In this document: positions 1 to 8,510 of the stretch, in pieces | Layout: each line of letters opens with the position of its first letter | Position numbering within the stretch: the stretch's first letter is position 1 | Assembly (NCBI GenBank): GCA_030635045.1 | Contig: DAOVZP010000005.1 | Coordinates: 1 to 15,988, forward strand | Reading direction: 5' to 3' | DNA from: Bacteroidota bacterium | GTDB lineage: Bacteria > Bacteroidota > Bacteroidia > Bacteroidales > B18-G4 | Length of the DNA: 15,988 nt | The notes under the pieces: model-generated | What the model saw: only the letters and a program-made list of their open reading frames with translations | What the model was told of the DNA's origin: nothing | Databases searched by the model: none | Position numbers and translations under genes: made by a program

Positions 1-652
1 GCAAGGCGGTAAGAACAAGAAGTGCTATAATAAGCAGCTGACTTGACAGGAGGGTGACCACGAACAAAAAAGCTACAAGGAGGCCTATTAGCAGTATGTT
101 GCCGGTTAAGCCCTCACGAAAGAGAACAAGTATAAAAGCAGCGTATACCAGGGCCGACCCTGTATCATTCTGTAGAAGCACAAGGCTTGCAGGGAGCAGG
201 ATAATAATTGATGCTATGATCTTGGAACGAAAGCGGCTCAGGCTGACATTAAAGGTGCTGAGGTATTTAGCAATTGCCAGGCAGGTGGCGAATTTGGCAA
301 ATTCGGCCGGCTGGATAGCTATGGTGCCGAACTGAAACCATGATTTGGAGCCGGCAATTTCGGTGCCGATCAGCAGCACCGCCACCAACGACAATATGCT
401 TAATGAATAAATTAAGTAGGAAAAAGTAGTGAAAAAAGTTGCATCGATTAGCATGATAATGAATGCAATACCCAGGGCTGCAAAAATCCAGATCAACTGT
501 TTGCCATAGCGTTGAGAAAAATCAAAAATATTGCTGTGTTCTTCGTTGTAAACGGCGGAATAAATATTGATCCAACCTATAAAAACAAGCAGCAGGAACA
601 ACAATACTGTGATCCAGTCAATATTTTGTAATATACCCTGTCTTTCTCTCAT
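1..652 (-). CDS. rodA: RodA, peptidoglycan glycosyltransferase of the elongasome (partial, C-terminus outside window)
   Basis: RodA is the SEDS-family membrane polymerase that makes glycan strands from lipid II during side-wall growth, acting with the PBP2 transpeptidase. The first 217 codons are visible and the gene runs off the left edge. I read it from the sequence: it starts MRERQGILQNIDW, has hydrophobic segments near residues 13-33, 52-70 and 78-97, then the SEDS hallmark GSKSWFQFG..IQPAEFAKF (101-121) and LLQNDTGSALV (159-169), where E. coli-type proteins have QPDLGTA. The catalytic loop lies beyond the window. The ATG overlaps the mrdA stop codon in an ATGA (652-649), so translation is probably coupled and the two are made together. 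No Shine-Dalgarno is visible. FtsW is the main alternative, but direct pairing with PBP2 favours RodA. Confidence 0.95.
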   Translation of the reverse strand, partial: MRERQGILQNIDWITVLLFLLLVFIGWINIYSAVYNEEHSNIFDFSQRYGKQLIWIFAALGIAFIIMLIDATFFTTFSYLIYSLSILSLVAVLLIGTEIAGSKSWFQFGTIAIQPAEFAKFATCLAIAKYLSTFNVSLSRFRSKIIASIIILLPASLVLLQNDTGSALVYAAFILVLFREGLTGNILLIGLLVAFLFVVTLLSSQLLIIALLVLTAL

Positions 653-2469
653 TCTTTGTCGATAAGATTTCCGGCGAGCATTCTTTCTTCCAGATAGGCT
701 CGTTTTGTTTCTCCGAAAAGATACTTTTCAATTAATAAGGTTGCTATTGGCGCCGCCCATGTTGATCCAAAACCAGAGTTTTCAACAATTACAGATAAAG
801 CAATCGTGGGATTGTCGAAAGGAGCAAATGCAATAAACATAGAATGATCATCACCATGCGGATTTTCAACCGTACCGGTTTTTCCGCAAACCAGAACAGA
901 GTCGATCCTGTACCACCTGGCAGTGCCATGCTCGCCCTCGAAGACATCCAGCATTGCCTTACGAATAATGTCAAAATTCTGTGGGTCTATGCTTGTGTAA
1001 TGCATATCAATAAATTCCTCATAAGGGTCATCATCGTTTCCGATGCCTTTTAAAATATGGGGGCGGTAGTAATAACCCCTGTTTGCAATTATTGCGGAAA
1101 GATTAGCCAGTTGAAGTGGTGTTACAAGGATCTCCCCCTGCCCGATGCCAAGAGAACGAACGGTAAGAGCCCTCCAGTGTCCGGGGGAATATATATTATC
1201 ATAATAGGCTTGTGTCGGGATGTTGCCATTAAGCTCAAAAGGAATATCGGTATTGAATTTATTACCAAAGCCAAAGCTGAAAACATGATCACGCCAGTGT
1301 CTGAAGCCTATGGAATCATGGCCATATAATGGATTCTTGAGCACTGAACGAAAGACATTCCAGAAGTAAGAGTTACAGCTTTGCAGGATTGCCTCATTGA
1401 GCCGGAGAGGTGTTTCATGGAAGTGAGTGCATCTGATCGGCCTGCTGTCAGGCCCATCGCAATGATACTGGGTTGACGGGAAGAGTACCGCTTCCTGCAT
1501 AGCGACCAGGGCGTTGACTATTTTGAAGGTAGAGCCCGGAGGGTAGGTACCCATAATAGCACGGTTCATCAGCGGCTTAAGGCTGTCTTCGTTTAAACGG
1601 ATGTAATTATTGCTCCTGATGCGCCCAACCAATAAATTAGGGTCGTAAGAGGGTGAGGTGACCAGGGCAAGGATTTCTCCTGATGATGGCTCAAGAACAA
1701 CAATGCTTCCGAGCTTATTTTGCATGAGCAACTCCCCGTATGCCTGAAGTTCAGCATCAATAGAAATATGAAGGTCGTTGCCGGCTATTGCTGAGGTATC
1801 ATAACGGCCTTCAGCAAAGGATCCCTTTTCGCGGTTGAAAACATCCACCATTACAACAGACAATCCCTTTTCGCCACGCAAGCGTGATTCATATGACCTT
1901 TCGAGACCACTTTTACCAACATAATCACCCAGGGTATAATAATCATCCCTTTTCAGATCCCTTTTGTTTACCTCACCGATATAACCAAGCAGGTGGGCTG
2001 CGATGGGTTCGGGATACTTTCGTAATGTACGGGACTGAACATAAAAACCGGGGTACTTATATAGCTTTTCATCAATGAATCCAAAATCTTCCCTGGAGAT
2101 CTGCTCCAGGAATACCGAAGGCTTGCGATAAGAGTATTTCCTGGCTTTTGTGAGGCGCCTGCGGAAGTCTTCAGGCTCAAGATGAAGCAAAGAGCAAAAT
2201 TCGGTAGTGTCGAAAGCCGTTAATTGCCGTGGGATCACCATAAGGTCATAAGCAGCCTCATTGTACACCATCAACACTCCATTCCTGTCATAGATGAGTC
2301 CCCTGGCCGGGTATTCGGTAATATACCTTAATACGTTGTTCTCGGCAGATAATTTATAATCATTATTCAGCACCTGCAGCATGAAAAGGCGTATGGCATA
2401 CAAAATGCCTACAAGCAGGAAAATTGCTATAATGACGAACTTACGGTTTTGATAATCCTTAGATATCAT
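649..2469 (-). CDS. mrdA: Penicillin-binding protein 2, elongation-specific DD-transpeptidase
   Basis: This class B penicillin-binding protein cross-links peptidoglycan on the outer face of the inner membrane during cell elongation, working with RodA. At 606 residues it is close to family size. It has a short cytoplasmic start, one membrane anchor (about 11-29), a non-catalytic dimerisation domain (about 50-220, with LLGYIGEV) and a transpeptidase domain (about 250-590). All three active-site motifs are seen: STFK with nucleophile S313 and K316, SCN at 364-366, and KTGT starting at K530. The ATG at 2469 has a purine-rich AGGAG ten bases upstream, unusually clear for this phylum, supporting the start. 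A candidate promoter sits just upstream. It overlaps rodA downstream by ATGA. mreC/mreD, its usual upstream neighbours in many Bacteroidota, are replaced here by dut. Confidence 0.96.
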   Translation of the reverse strand: MISKDYQNRKFVIIAIFLLVGILYAIRLFMLQVLNNDYKLSAENNVLRYITEYPARGLIYDRNGVLMVYNEAAYDLMVIPRQLTAFDTTEFCSLLHLEPEDFRRRLTKARKYSYRKPSVFLEQISREDFGFIDEKLYKYPGFYVQSRTLRKYPEPIAAHLLGYIGEVNKRDLKRDDYYTLGDYVGKSGLERSYESRLRGEKGLSVVMVDVFNREKGSFAEGRYDTSAIAGNDLHISIDAELQAYGELLMQNKLGSIVVLEPSSGEILALVTSPSYDPNLLVGRIRSNNYIRLNEDSLKPLMNRAIMGTYPPGSTFKIVNALVAMQEAVLFPSTQYHCDGPDSRPIRCTHFHETPLRLNEAILQSCNSYFWNVFRSVLKNPLYGHDSIGFRHWRDHVFSFGFGNKFNTDIPFELNGNIPTQAYYDNIYSPGHWRALTVRSLGIGQGEILVTPLQLANLSAIIANRGYYYRPHILKGIGNDDDPYEEFIDMHYTSIDPQNFDIIRKAMLDVFEGEHGTARWYRIDSVLVCGKTGTVENPHGDDHSMFIAFAPFDNPTIALSVIVENSGFGSTWAAPIATLLIEKYLFGETKRAYLEERMLAGNLIDKE

Positions 2470-2479
2470 GGGGAACTTA

Positions 2480-2484
2480 CTCCT
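2480..2484 (-). promoter_or_regulatory. Shine-Dalgarno AGGAG of mrdA
   Basis: On the minus strand AGGAG ends ten bases before the mrdA ATG. It is one of very few good ribosome-binding sequences in the window, where most starts have none. It fixes the chosen start. The spacing is slightly longer than the optimum. Confidence 0.55.
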
Positions 2485-2489
2485 AAATA

Positions 2490-2497
2490 CAAAATTA
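2490..2497 (-). promoter_or_regulatory. Candidate -7 promoter element of mrdA-rodA
   Basis: On the minus strand the sequence TAATTTTG fits the Bacteroidota -7 consensus TAnnTTTG exactly. It would start transcription near 2484-2482, giving a leader of about 15 bases that begins at the AGGAG. No TTTG-like -33 element is present at the expected distance of about 19-20 bases, so this is a half-match in AT-rich DNA. It would let mrdA-rodA be transcribed apart from dut. Confidence 0.35.
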
Positions 2498-2522
2498 GGT
2501 GAATTTCCTGAATGCTTATTAT

Positions 2523-2546
2523 GGCTAAATGGTTAAATGGTTAAAG
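2523..2546. repeat. Three tandem copies of an 8-bp unit
   Basis: The units GGCTAAAT, GGTTAAAT and GGTTAAAG follow each other without spacer in the dut-mrdA gap, differing by one base each from the middle copy. The array lies about 25 bases upstream of the candidate mrdA -7 element, covering the place where an upstream regulator could bind. It could equally be chance or replication slippage. Confidence 0.5.
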
Positions 2547-2601
2547 GGCTATGGTGTTAGGTGATATTATTATTAAAGAAAGAAATGAATTATTTTAAGA
2601 T

Positions 2602-3036
2602 TTATTTGGTACCACTGTGGCCGAAACCACCCTCCCCGCGTGAGGTTTCGTTCAACTCTTCAACCTCAGTCCATTCGGCTGTTTCGTGACGGGAAATTAT
2701 CATTTGTGCTATGCGCTCTCCGTCATGAATGATAAAATCTTCGCCGGACAGGTTTATGGTAATGATCTTGATCTCTCCCCTGTAATCTGCATCAATGGTG
2801 CCCGGGGTATTTGCCAGGCTGATCCCCTTTTTAATTGCCAGGCCACTGCGTGGCCGGATCTGTGCTTCATAGCCCGCCGGCAGTTCGATAAAAAGACCGG
2901 TTGGCACAAGAATCCTTTCCATGGGCTTAAGAAGAATAGGCTTGTCAAGGCTTGCCCTGAGATCCATACCGGCTGAAAAAGCGGTTTCATATGCCGGAAG
3001 GGCATGCTTTGAATTGTTGACTATTTTAATTTTCAT
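2602..3036 (-). CDS. dut: dUTP diphosphatase (dUTPase)
   Basis: Homotrimeric cytoplasmic dUTPase hydrolyses dUTP to dUMP and pyrophosphate, keeping uracil out of DNA and supplying dUMP for thymidylate synthesis. The 144-residue protein is full length and carries all five family motifs in order: SAGMDLRA (21-28, metal-binding D25), RPRSGLA (61-67), [11 protein letters not shown] (79-89, catalytic D84 and uracil-pocket Y85), GERIAQMII (106-114), and the C-terminal flexible arm [10 protein letters not shown] (133-142) that closes over the substrate. It starts 30 bases after the flippase stop, so the two are probably co-transcribed. I recall flippase-dut adjacency from other Bacteroidota, but have not checked it here. 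No Shine-Dalgarno is visible. Confidence 0.96.
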   Translation of the reverse strand: MKIKIVNNSKHALPAYETAFSAGMDLRASLDKPILLKPMERILVPTGLFIELPAGYEAQIRPRSGLAIKKGISLANTPGTIDADYRGEIKIITINLSGEDFIIHDGERIAQMIISRHETAEWTEVEELNETSRGEGGFGHSGTK

Positions 3037-3066
3037 ACAGCTTATAAGATATAAAATTGATAAGTA

Positions 3067-4560
3067 TTAGTGAAATTCGGTATGGTATTTTCTCCTTTCC
3101 AAAAGAAATGCAATTGCTATAAATAATACTATATATGCAAAATGCACAATATATTTCATGGCTCCCTCTGCAAAAGATATTTTTTCAGAAAGGAAGTATA
3201 AAACAAAGGCGATGAAAAAGTATAAAAAGATATTAAGAAAGTCATAATTGATCCTGTAGAACTTCCGGGCGCCAATAAACGAAAGTACAACCATGGAAAA
3301 ATAACAGGCAAGGTGGGCCCAGGCGGCACCGGTATAGCCATATTTTGGCACAAGGAGGACATTTAGCACAATGGTAATTATAGCACCAATAAAGGCGATA
3401 ACAGCCCCATATTTTGTCTTGTCTGTTAACTTGTACCAAACAGAAAGATTGAAGAAGATCCCAAGCAAAAGGTTAGCCAGCAGGATAATGGGAACAATTC
3501 CCAGGCCGGCGCGGAAATCCGGGCCAATAAAATATTTAAAAATGTCGAGGAAGAGGGTAACTGTTAAAAAGATCAAGAGGCAGAAAATGATAAAATATTT
3601 CATCACCGAGGCGTATAGCTGCTTCGCATTTTCTTCCCTCGCATGGGAAAAGAAAAATGGCTCTGCGGCATAACGGAACATCTGAATAAACAGTGTCATC
3701 AGTACGGCCAGGCGATAGTTTGCCCCATAAACACCCAGCTGGCTCAGGATATAGTTCTCCCTGTCGGGAATGTTATCCGGTACAGTGATGAGAAATTTAA
3801 AAAGCACTTTGTCGGAAACCTCGTTTATCATACCAAAAAGCCCCACCAGCAAAAGGGGAAAACCATAGGAAAGCATTTTCTTTAACAGCCTGTGATCAAA
3901 AGAAAATGACACCTTGAAAATATCAGGTATCAGAAGAATCAATGTTACGATACTTGCAATAAGGTTGGAAATAAAAGCGTAGCCAATACCAATGTTTTCG
4001 TTATATATACTGCTTAGAATTGAATCAGGATTATCTTTAAGGAACCACGGTAAAAAAAGAAGAAAGAAAAAATTAAAAAAGACATTGGTCGATACATTGA
4101 TGATCTTGATCCATGCAAAGCGAAAAGCCCTGTTTTGTTGTCTCAGCCTTGCAAAGGGAATTGACGTAAAGGCATCCACCCCGACAATGATCGCAAAATA
4201 GATTATGTATTCGGGATGCCCCGGATACCTTATCAGGGATGCGATTTCACCGGAAAAGATCAGGGCAAGAAAAATGAATACCGAGGAGGTTACAAGAAGG
4301 CTGCTTATTGCAGTGGAAAAAACACTGTCTTTATTTTTTTCTGACTGGGCATACCTGAAGAAAGAGGTTTCCATTCCGTAGGTAAGCAGAACCAGGAGAA
4401 AAGCAACGTAGGCATAGAGCTCGGTAACAACCCCATATTGACCTTCGGCAAAAATGCGGGTATAAAAGGGGGTTAAGAGCAGGTAATTAAGCAAGCGGGG
4501 AACAATTGTCCCCATACCGTAAACGGCAGTTTGTCCGGCTAGTTGTTTTAAGGGTTTCAA
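3067..4560 (-). CDS. Polysaccharide/oligosaccharide flippase (Wzx/RfbX-like, MOP superfamily)
   Basis: This 497-residue, almost entirely hydrophobic inner-membrane protein has the length and about 12-14 membrane segments of MOP-superfamily flippases, which move undecaprenyl-linked sugar units across the inner membrane. The N-terminus LAGQTAVYGMGTIVPRLLNY is the usual opening of Bacteroidota 'lipopolysaccharide biosynthesis protein' members, followed by PFYTRIF..GQYGVV. The family-typical start requires TTG at 4560; no in-frame ATG or GTG lies between it and the upstream TAA, and the next ATG (codon 16) would cut into the first conserved helix. No glycosyltransferases are nearby, so the substrate is unknown (O-antigen, exopolysaccharide or lipid II are all possible). 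It may have its own promoter in the 107-base gap upstream. Confidence 0.88.
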   Translation of the reverse strand: MKPLKQLAGQTAVYGMGTIVPRLLNYLLLTPFYTRIFAEGQYGVVTELYAYVAFLLVLLTYGMETSFFRYAQSEKNKDSVFSTAISSLLVTSSVFIFLALIFSGEIASLIRYPGHPEYIIYFAIIVGVDAFTSIPFARLRQQNRAFRFAWIKIINVSTNVFFNFFFLLFLPWFLKDNPDSILSSIYNENIGIGYAFISNLIASIVTLILLIPDIFKVSFSFDHRLLKKMLSYGFPLLLVGLFGMINEVSDKVLFKFLITVPDNIPDRENYILSQLGVYGANYRLAVLMTLFIQMFRYAAEPFFFSHAREENAKQLYASVMKYFIIFCLLIFLTVTLFLDIFKYFIGPDFRAGLGIVPIILLANLLLGIFFNLSVWYKLTDKTKYGAVIAFIGAIITIVLNVLLVPKYGYTGAAWAHLACYFSMVVLSFIGARKFYRINYDFLNIFLYFFIAFVLYFLSEKISFAEGAMKYIVHFAYIVLFIAIAFLLERRKYHTEFH

Positions 4561-4582
4561 TGCCTGGGCTAGTCTTAGGATG

Positions 4583-4590
4583 CAAATGTA
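4583..4590 (-). promoter_or_regulatory. Candidate -7 promoter element of flippase-dut
   Basis: TACATTTG on the minus strand matches TAnnTTTG exactly, 22 bases before the flippase TTG, giving a very short leader of about 16 bases. No convincing -33 TTTG is seen 19-20 bases upstream. The position in a 107-base gap after the kinase gene makes a promoter plausible but weakly supported. Confidence 0.3.
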
Positions 4591-4667
4591 AACATGAAAT
4601 TCAATTTGCAGGAAATATCGGGAAAGAAGTTAATAACAGTAGCTGATTAGTCGTGCTGGCAGCAAAA

Positions 4668-7600
4668 CTAAGACAACTGATAAGCGGGCAGGGTGATAAT
4701 AAATACAGTGCCGTCACTTGCTGAAGATTCGAAATTTATATTCCCACCCGCCTCAACAATGATACTGCGGACAAGCGCAAGGCCGAGCCCCATACCGCTT
4801 GATTTAGTAGTAAAGCTGGGAGAAAAGATCTTGTCCATCATTTCATAGGGTATGCCGGGACCATTATCAATAACCCTGATAACATAATTGTTGTGATCCG
4901 GATCAAGGGTAATTTTTATGATCCCTTCGTGCTTATGGCCAATTGCCTGGACGGAATTCTGGATCAGATTATTGAATACGCGGATCAATTGGTTTTTGTC
5001 AGCAAGTACAAAAGGTGGTGATGTAACAGAAGCATGGTAGGAGAAATGAATGTTTTCTGTATCAGAGAAAAGATCAAGCGACTTTTTAATGGTTTCCGAA
5101 AGATCGATCTTTTCTTCTTTTTTCTGGGGCATTTTGGCAAAGTCTGAGAACTCTGATGCGATAGCCGATAGCGTGTCAATATGTTCTACGATAGTTTGAG
5201 TAAAACGCTGCAGGCGCTCTTCCCAGTCCGGAGATTTTTCATCCCAGGCCTTTTTAAGATACTGCACGCTCAGCTTCATCGGTGTGAGCGGATTTTTGAT
5301 CTCGTGAGCAACCTGTTTGGCCATCTCACGCCAGGCACTCTCTCTCTCTGATTTGGCAAGAAGTTCCGCACTGCGCGACAGTTCGTCGATCATCCTGTTG
5401 TATTCAGCTACCAGGGTACCGATCTCGTCATTGCGCGACCAATGAATCTTTTCATTTGTGCCACCAAGGGAGAGGTTACGCATTTTATCACGTATCAGCT
5501 GTAGTGGCTGAGTAATGTATCTGGAGATAAGGATTGCTATGAAAATTGCCACCGCAATCAATAAAACATAAACATTAAGGAAGGTGTTAAGGAAAACAGA
5601 GATCTCTTTCTGAAGTTCGGTCTGGCGGGCAAAATAGGGAAGGTTCAGATATGCGACAACTTTGTTTTCTTCATTCATGAAGGGGACATAGGCAGAAAAA
5701 TAATCCTGGTCTCCGATGGTTTCGGTGTGGATGTATAGAAGCTTTTTGTCGATGGTTAAGGTACGAAATGCCTCTGAGTTCATCTTTGTTGAGATAAGCT
5801 GTTTCTGAAAGATCTGTGGCCTTGAAGAAGCGAGGAGATTTCCGTGAAGGTCATACAGGTTGATGTCGGAAAAGAAAACCTTGGAAAATTTAATTAGGTA
5901 GGTGGTAAGATATTCTTCCATATCTGCCGTAAGGAGGTCCTCTCCCGAAAGCTTATGCTCGAGTTCAATTAAAACCGAATGTGTCTTTTCCTGAAGGATT
6001 TCTTTGTTCTTACCGGTGTTCAGGTTAATAACGTAAGCTACCGAAATGATACCCACAATAACCAGCGATACTACGATGAGAGAAGTAATATAGAGCTGCA
6101 GCTGGTTACGGAAGTTCAATTCGAAACCGATACGCTTAAAAGGGATGCTGACCATTGCGATGAAAAGCAGGACAAAGAGTGTAAAAAAGATCAGTAAATA
6201 GGAAAATGGGGCCAGTACTTCAAGAAAACCCGACTCTTCTTCACTGATGATAAGGTATTCATTTTCATCGATCTTTGTAATATAGTGGCTTGAATTATTG
6301 TGGATAAAGAATGCACCGGTCTCAAATTCTCCGTACCTGTTAATATTTGTGCGGTAAGGGTAATCACCATATTTGAAAACAAGCTTGTCTTCCTTATATC
6401 TTGCGTATGAATAGTGTTCGAGGCCGCCAAAAGTTTTTATGTTTTCGTCGATCAGTAATTCCGGATAGCCCAGGCCTTCTTCAGGGATAAAAAATGAGAA
6501 CAATTCTATAAATACAGTGATTGTGTCAAGATTGTCATTCAGAATGTAATCCTGGGCGGAGATATAATTACATATTCCGGCTTCATTATCGTAATGGTAT
6601 TGCCCGCTGCCGAGTGCCGGCTGCCCTATTCTTTCAATGATATCTCCGAAGTATTCATGACAATTGACCAGATATCCCTCCGGCTGGATCAGCAGGTCAC
6701 GATCCGGAGTACACACGGTTACCATCCACTCGTATTTTCTCAGGCGGTCGGCCAGGTAGTTATCTTCGATATAGGCAATGGCATGATCTTCCTTTTCAAT
6801 ACTGTAAGGTGCTTCGGAAAGCAGTGAAAGCAGGCCGGTATCTGTAGCCATTTCTGCGGCGATGGATGCGAAGATATACTCAGTAAGCGGATCTTCACCA
6901 CTTGATAATTCTATGGCAAGCAGTTTTCGCTGTTCGGTTTCCCTTTGTGTATTATAAACGAACAATACGGCGGTGCTTAAAATTGCAAAAAGGAACAAAT
7001 ACAATACTACTCCCGAAAAACCTACCTTGTCCAGATCAGGGCGGGAAGCAGCTTGAAAATAGAATGCAATTGCATAGATGATCAAGGGTATGAATAACAG
7101 AAGATCACAGGTGTGGATGAGAGTACAGATAAGGAAATAGATCAGGCTGGTTAAAAGAAAAAATGCAAAATAGCGGATGAAGGACCGCCCGGCATAATGA
7201 TAGGCGAGGCCAAGGATGCGATATGAGACAAGGAAAAAGCTAAATAGCATTATCGTGAATGCAATCAGTGCAAGAAGAGAATCTGAGGTGAGGAAAAATA
7301 TCTCGTTTAGATTCAGGGAATAAGATGCATCAATTACCAGGCTCCTGGCTGCCCAAAGGAACAAGCGGTAAAAAATAAAAACATGCAGGAAAAGTGAGAA
7401 GGTTAGAAAATACTTCCGGAATGCAGGCTTTTTCCTGTCAAGCCTGATGTTTTTATATGTAATGAACAGCGTATAGGCGATAGTTAATATTGTGAGGGCA
7501 TTAAAGATGAAATCGCCCATGGAAGGCATAAAATCAGACGCTGCAAAAGAACCGGGTTTAAAGAAGGATGTATTGTGGAGGTTTACAGGCAGTTCGAAGA

Positions 7601-8384
7601 TGAACATAAGTATGCGGAGGAGGATCACATCTATAAGGTATGCGATAACCAAAAGCAAACGGGATTTGATCAGGCTGCCAAACCGCAGGTATAATTGATA
7701 TATGGCGGCATTAATTGCAAGAAAGGCAAAAGCATAAAGTATCAGTAAAAGCAATGAAGGTATTGCACCCGGGTCAGGGTTGTCGGGGGGGGTGATGGAA
7801 AACATAAACCTTTCGCCGGTGTAAATGTTATAATCACCCCGGCTAATGGAAATTTCGGTTTGTGGCGGAGCTGAAAACCCTGACTGAAAACGATTTTCGA
7901 GATAGATGTTCTGATACGGGTAGTTCCATTTAATCAGAAACAGGCCGGCAAGACGATATTCACCAATTATGGTGTCGTTATAAAAATATATTCCGTTGGC
8001 CAGGGAAATCGTACGGTTTCCGGCTTTCTCGACATGGGCTAATTGAGAAAGCGGTACAGAATTATCAGACCAGAATATTAGTGAGTCGTTCTTGTATGTA
8101 TAAAAGTGAAATGCGAAACAGCTGTTAACATGTTCACGGATGAAGGCACCGGCCTGATCCGACCCGGAAAGATAATTTGGCTGAGCGAGGGAATCGAGAT
8201 AAACCGAGAGTTTTTTTTCTGCATCATTAAAATCTGCCTGGAGTGTTTTAAGAATTTTTTCCGGGGAGGAACTATTATTGATGCGAAAATCATATATAAA
8301 CGATGTTAATATGAAAATAAGTGCAAGAGAAAGGTAAAAAAGAAATTTGCGGTTAATTTGCCGGTTATTTTCGGATTTGTCCAT
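4668..8384 (-). CDS. Large multi-sensor NtrY-like transmembrane histidine kinase
   Basis: This 1238-residue inner-membrane sensor kinase autophosphorylates on histidine and passes the phosphate to a response regulator. Visible layout: TM1 (14-33), extracytoplasmic domain (34-207), an eight-helix membrane block (about 208-477), a second extracytoplasmic domain (478-726), two helices (about 727-748 and 761-783), a third extracytoplasmic domain (784-935), TM12 (about 935-952), HAMP (953-1005), HisKA and HATPase. The H-box is VAHEIKNPLTP with phospho-acceptor H1027; the N-box has N1143; G1 is DNGPGIP from D1173; G2 is GMGLGL (1197-1202). The H-box wording is that of the NtrY group. No response regulator gene is in the window, so partner and signal are unknown. 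Coding strand has an 8-C run at codons 198-200. The ATG at 8384 lacks a Shine-Dalgarno. Confidence 0.9.
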   Translation of the reverse strand: MDKSENNRQINRKFLFYLSLALIFILTSFIYDFRINNSSSPEKILKTLQADFNDAEKKLSVYLDSLAQPNYLSGSDQAGAFIREHVNSCFAFHFYTYKNDSLIFWSDNSVPLSQLAHVEKAGNRTISLANGIYFYNDTIIGEYRLAGLFLIKWNYPYQNIYLENRFQSGFSAPPQTEISISRGDYNIYTGERFMFSITPPDNPDPGAIPSLLLLILYAFAFLAINAAIYQLYLRFGSLIKSRLLLVIAYLIDVILLRILMFIFELPVNLHNTSFFKPGSFAASDFMPSMGDFIFNALTILTIAYTLFITYKNIRLDRKKPAFRKYFLTFSLFLHVFIFYRLFLWAARSLVIDASYSLNLNEIFFLTSDSLLALIAFTIMLFSFFLVSYRILGLAYHYAGRSFIRYFAFFLLTSLIYFLICTLIHTCDLLLFIPLIIYAIAFYFQAASRPDLDKVGFSGVVLYLFLFAILSTAVLFVYNTQRETEQRKLLAIELSSGEDPLTEYIFASIAAEMATDTGLLSLLSEAPYSIEKEDHAIAYIEDNYLADRLRKYEWMVTVCTPDRDLLIQPEGYLVNCHEYFGDIIERIGQPALGSGQYHYDNEAGICNYISAQDYILNDNLDTITVFIELFSFFIPEEGLGYPELLIDENIKTFGGLEHYSYARYKEDKLVFKYGDYPYRTNINRYGEFETGAFFIHNNSSHYITKIDENEYLIISEEESGFLEVLAPFSYLLIFFTLFVLLFIAMVSIPFKRIGFELNFRNQLQLYITSLIVVSLVIVGIISVAYVINLNTGKNKEILQEKTHSVLIELEHKLSGEDLLTADMEEYLTTYLIKFSKVFFSDINLYDLHGNLLASSRPQIFQKQLISTKMNSEAFRTLTIDKKLLYIHTETIGDQDYFSAYVPFMNEENKVVAYLNLPYFARQTELQKEISVFLNTFLNVYVLLIAVAIFIAILISRYITQPLQLIRDKMRNLSLGGTNEKIHWSRNDEIGTLVAEYNRMIDELSRSAELLAKSERESAWREMAKQVAHEIKNPLTPMKLSVQYLKKAWDEKSPDWEERLQRFTQTIVEHIDTLSAIASEFSDFAKMPQKKEEKIDLSETIKKSLDLFSDTENIHFSYHASVTSPPFVLADKNQLIRVFNNLIQNSVQAIGHKHEGIIKITLDPDHNNYVIRVIDNGPGIPYEMMDKIFSPSFTTKSSGMGLGLALVRSIIVEAGGNINFESSASDGTVFIITLPAYQLS
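6299..6307 (-). other. Perfect DnaA-box 9-mer inside the kinase gene
   Basis: TGTGGATAA on the plus strand is the reverse complement of TTATCCACA. It encodes part of FIHNN in the kinase. It is isolated, about 5.2 kb from the other perfect box. Confidence 0.25.
7785..7792. repeat. Eight-base G/C homopolymer inside the kinase gene
   Basis: Eight G on the plus strand read as eight C in the coding strand at codons T198-P199-P200, just before the second membrane segment. Slippage here would frameshift the protein near its N-terminus. The frame is intact in this copy. Confidence 0.7.
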
Positions 8385-8440
8385 GTAAAAAGCTGTAAAT
8401 CAATTAAATACCCCTTGACCTCAAATTAGGCGTTGTGATA

Positions 8441-8490
8441 GACGATTTGCCTGATCGAAGGGGAATGTGCCACACAAGGGCAATCGTTTG
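8441..8490. repeat. Imperfect inverted repeat between methyltransferase and kinase genes
   Basis: CGATTTGCC (8443-8451) pairs with GGCAATCG (8479-8486) apart from one bulged base. The 27-base interior contains a smaller TGTGCCACA palindrome (8466-8474). No T-run follows on either strand, so it does not look like an intrinsic terminator. It occupies the 126-base gap upstream of the kinase and may be an mRNA structure or operator. No convincing TAnnTTTG promoter was seen in this gap; CTAATTTG at about 8422-8429 is only a partial match. Confidence 0.35.
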
Positions 8491-8510
8491 TCAGGAGCGC
8501 TGAAAATGGC

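Noticed and set aside
54..335. Plus-strand 93-codon frame at the left edge.
   Set aside because: It is antisense to rodA, whose SEDS motifs are read clearly in the minus strand over the same bases.
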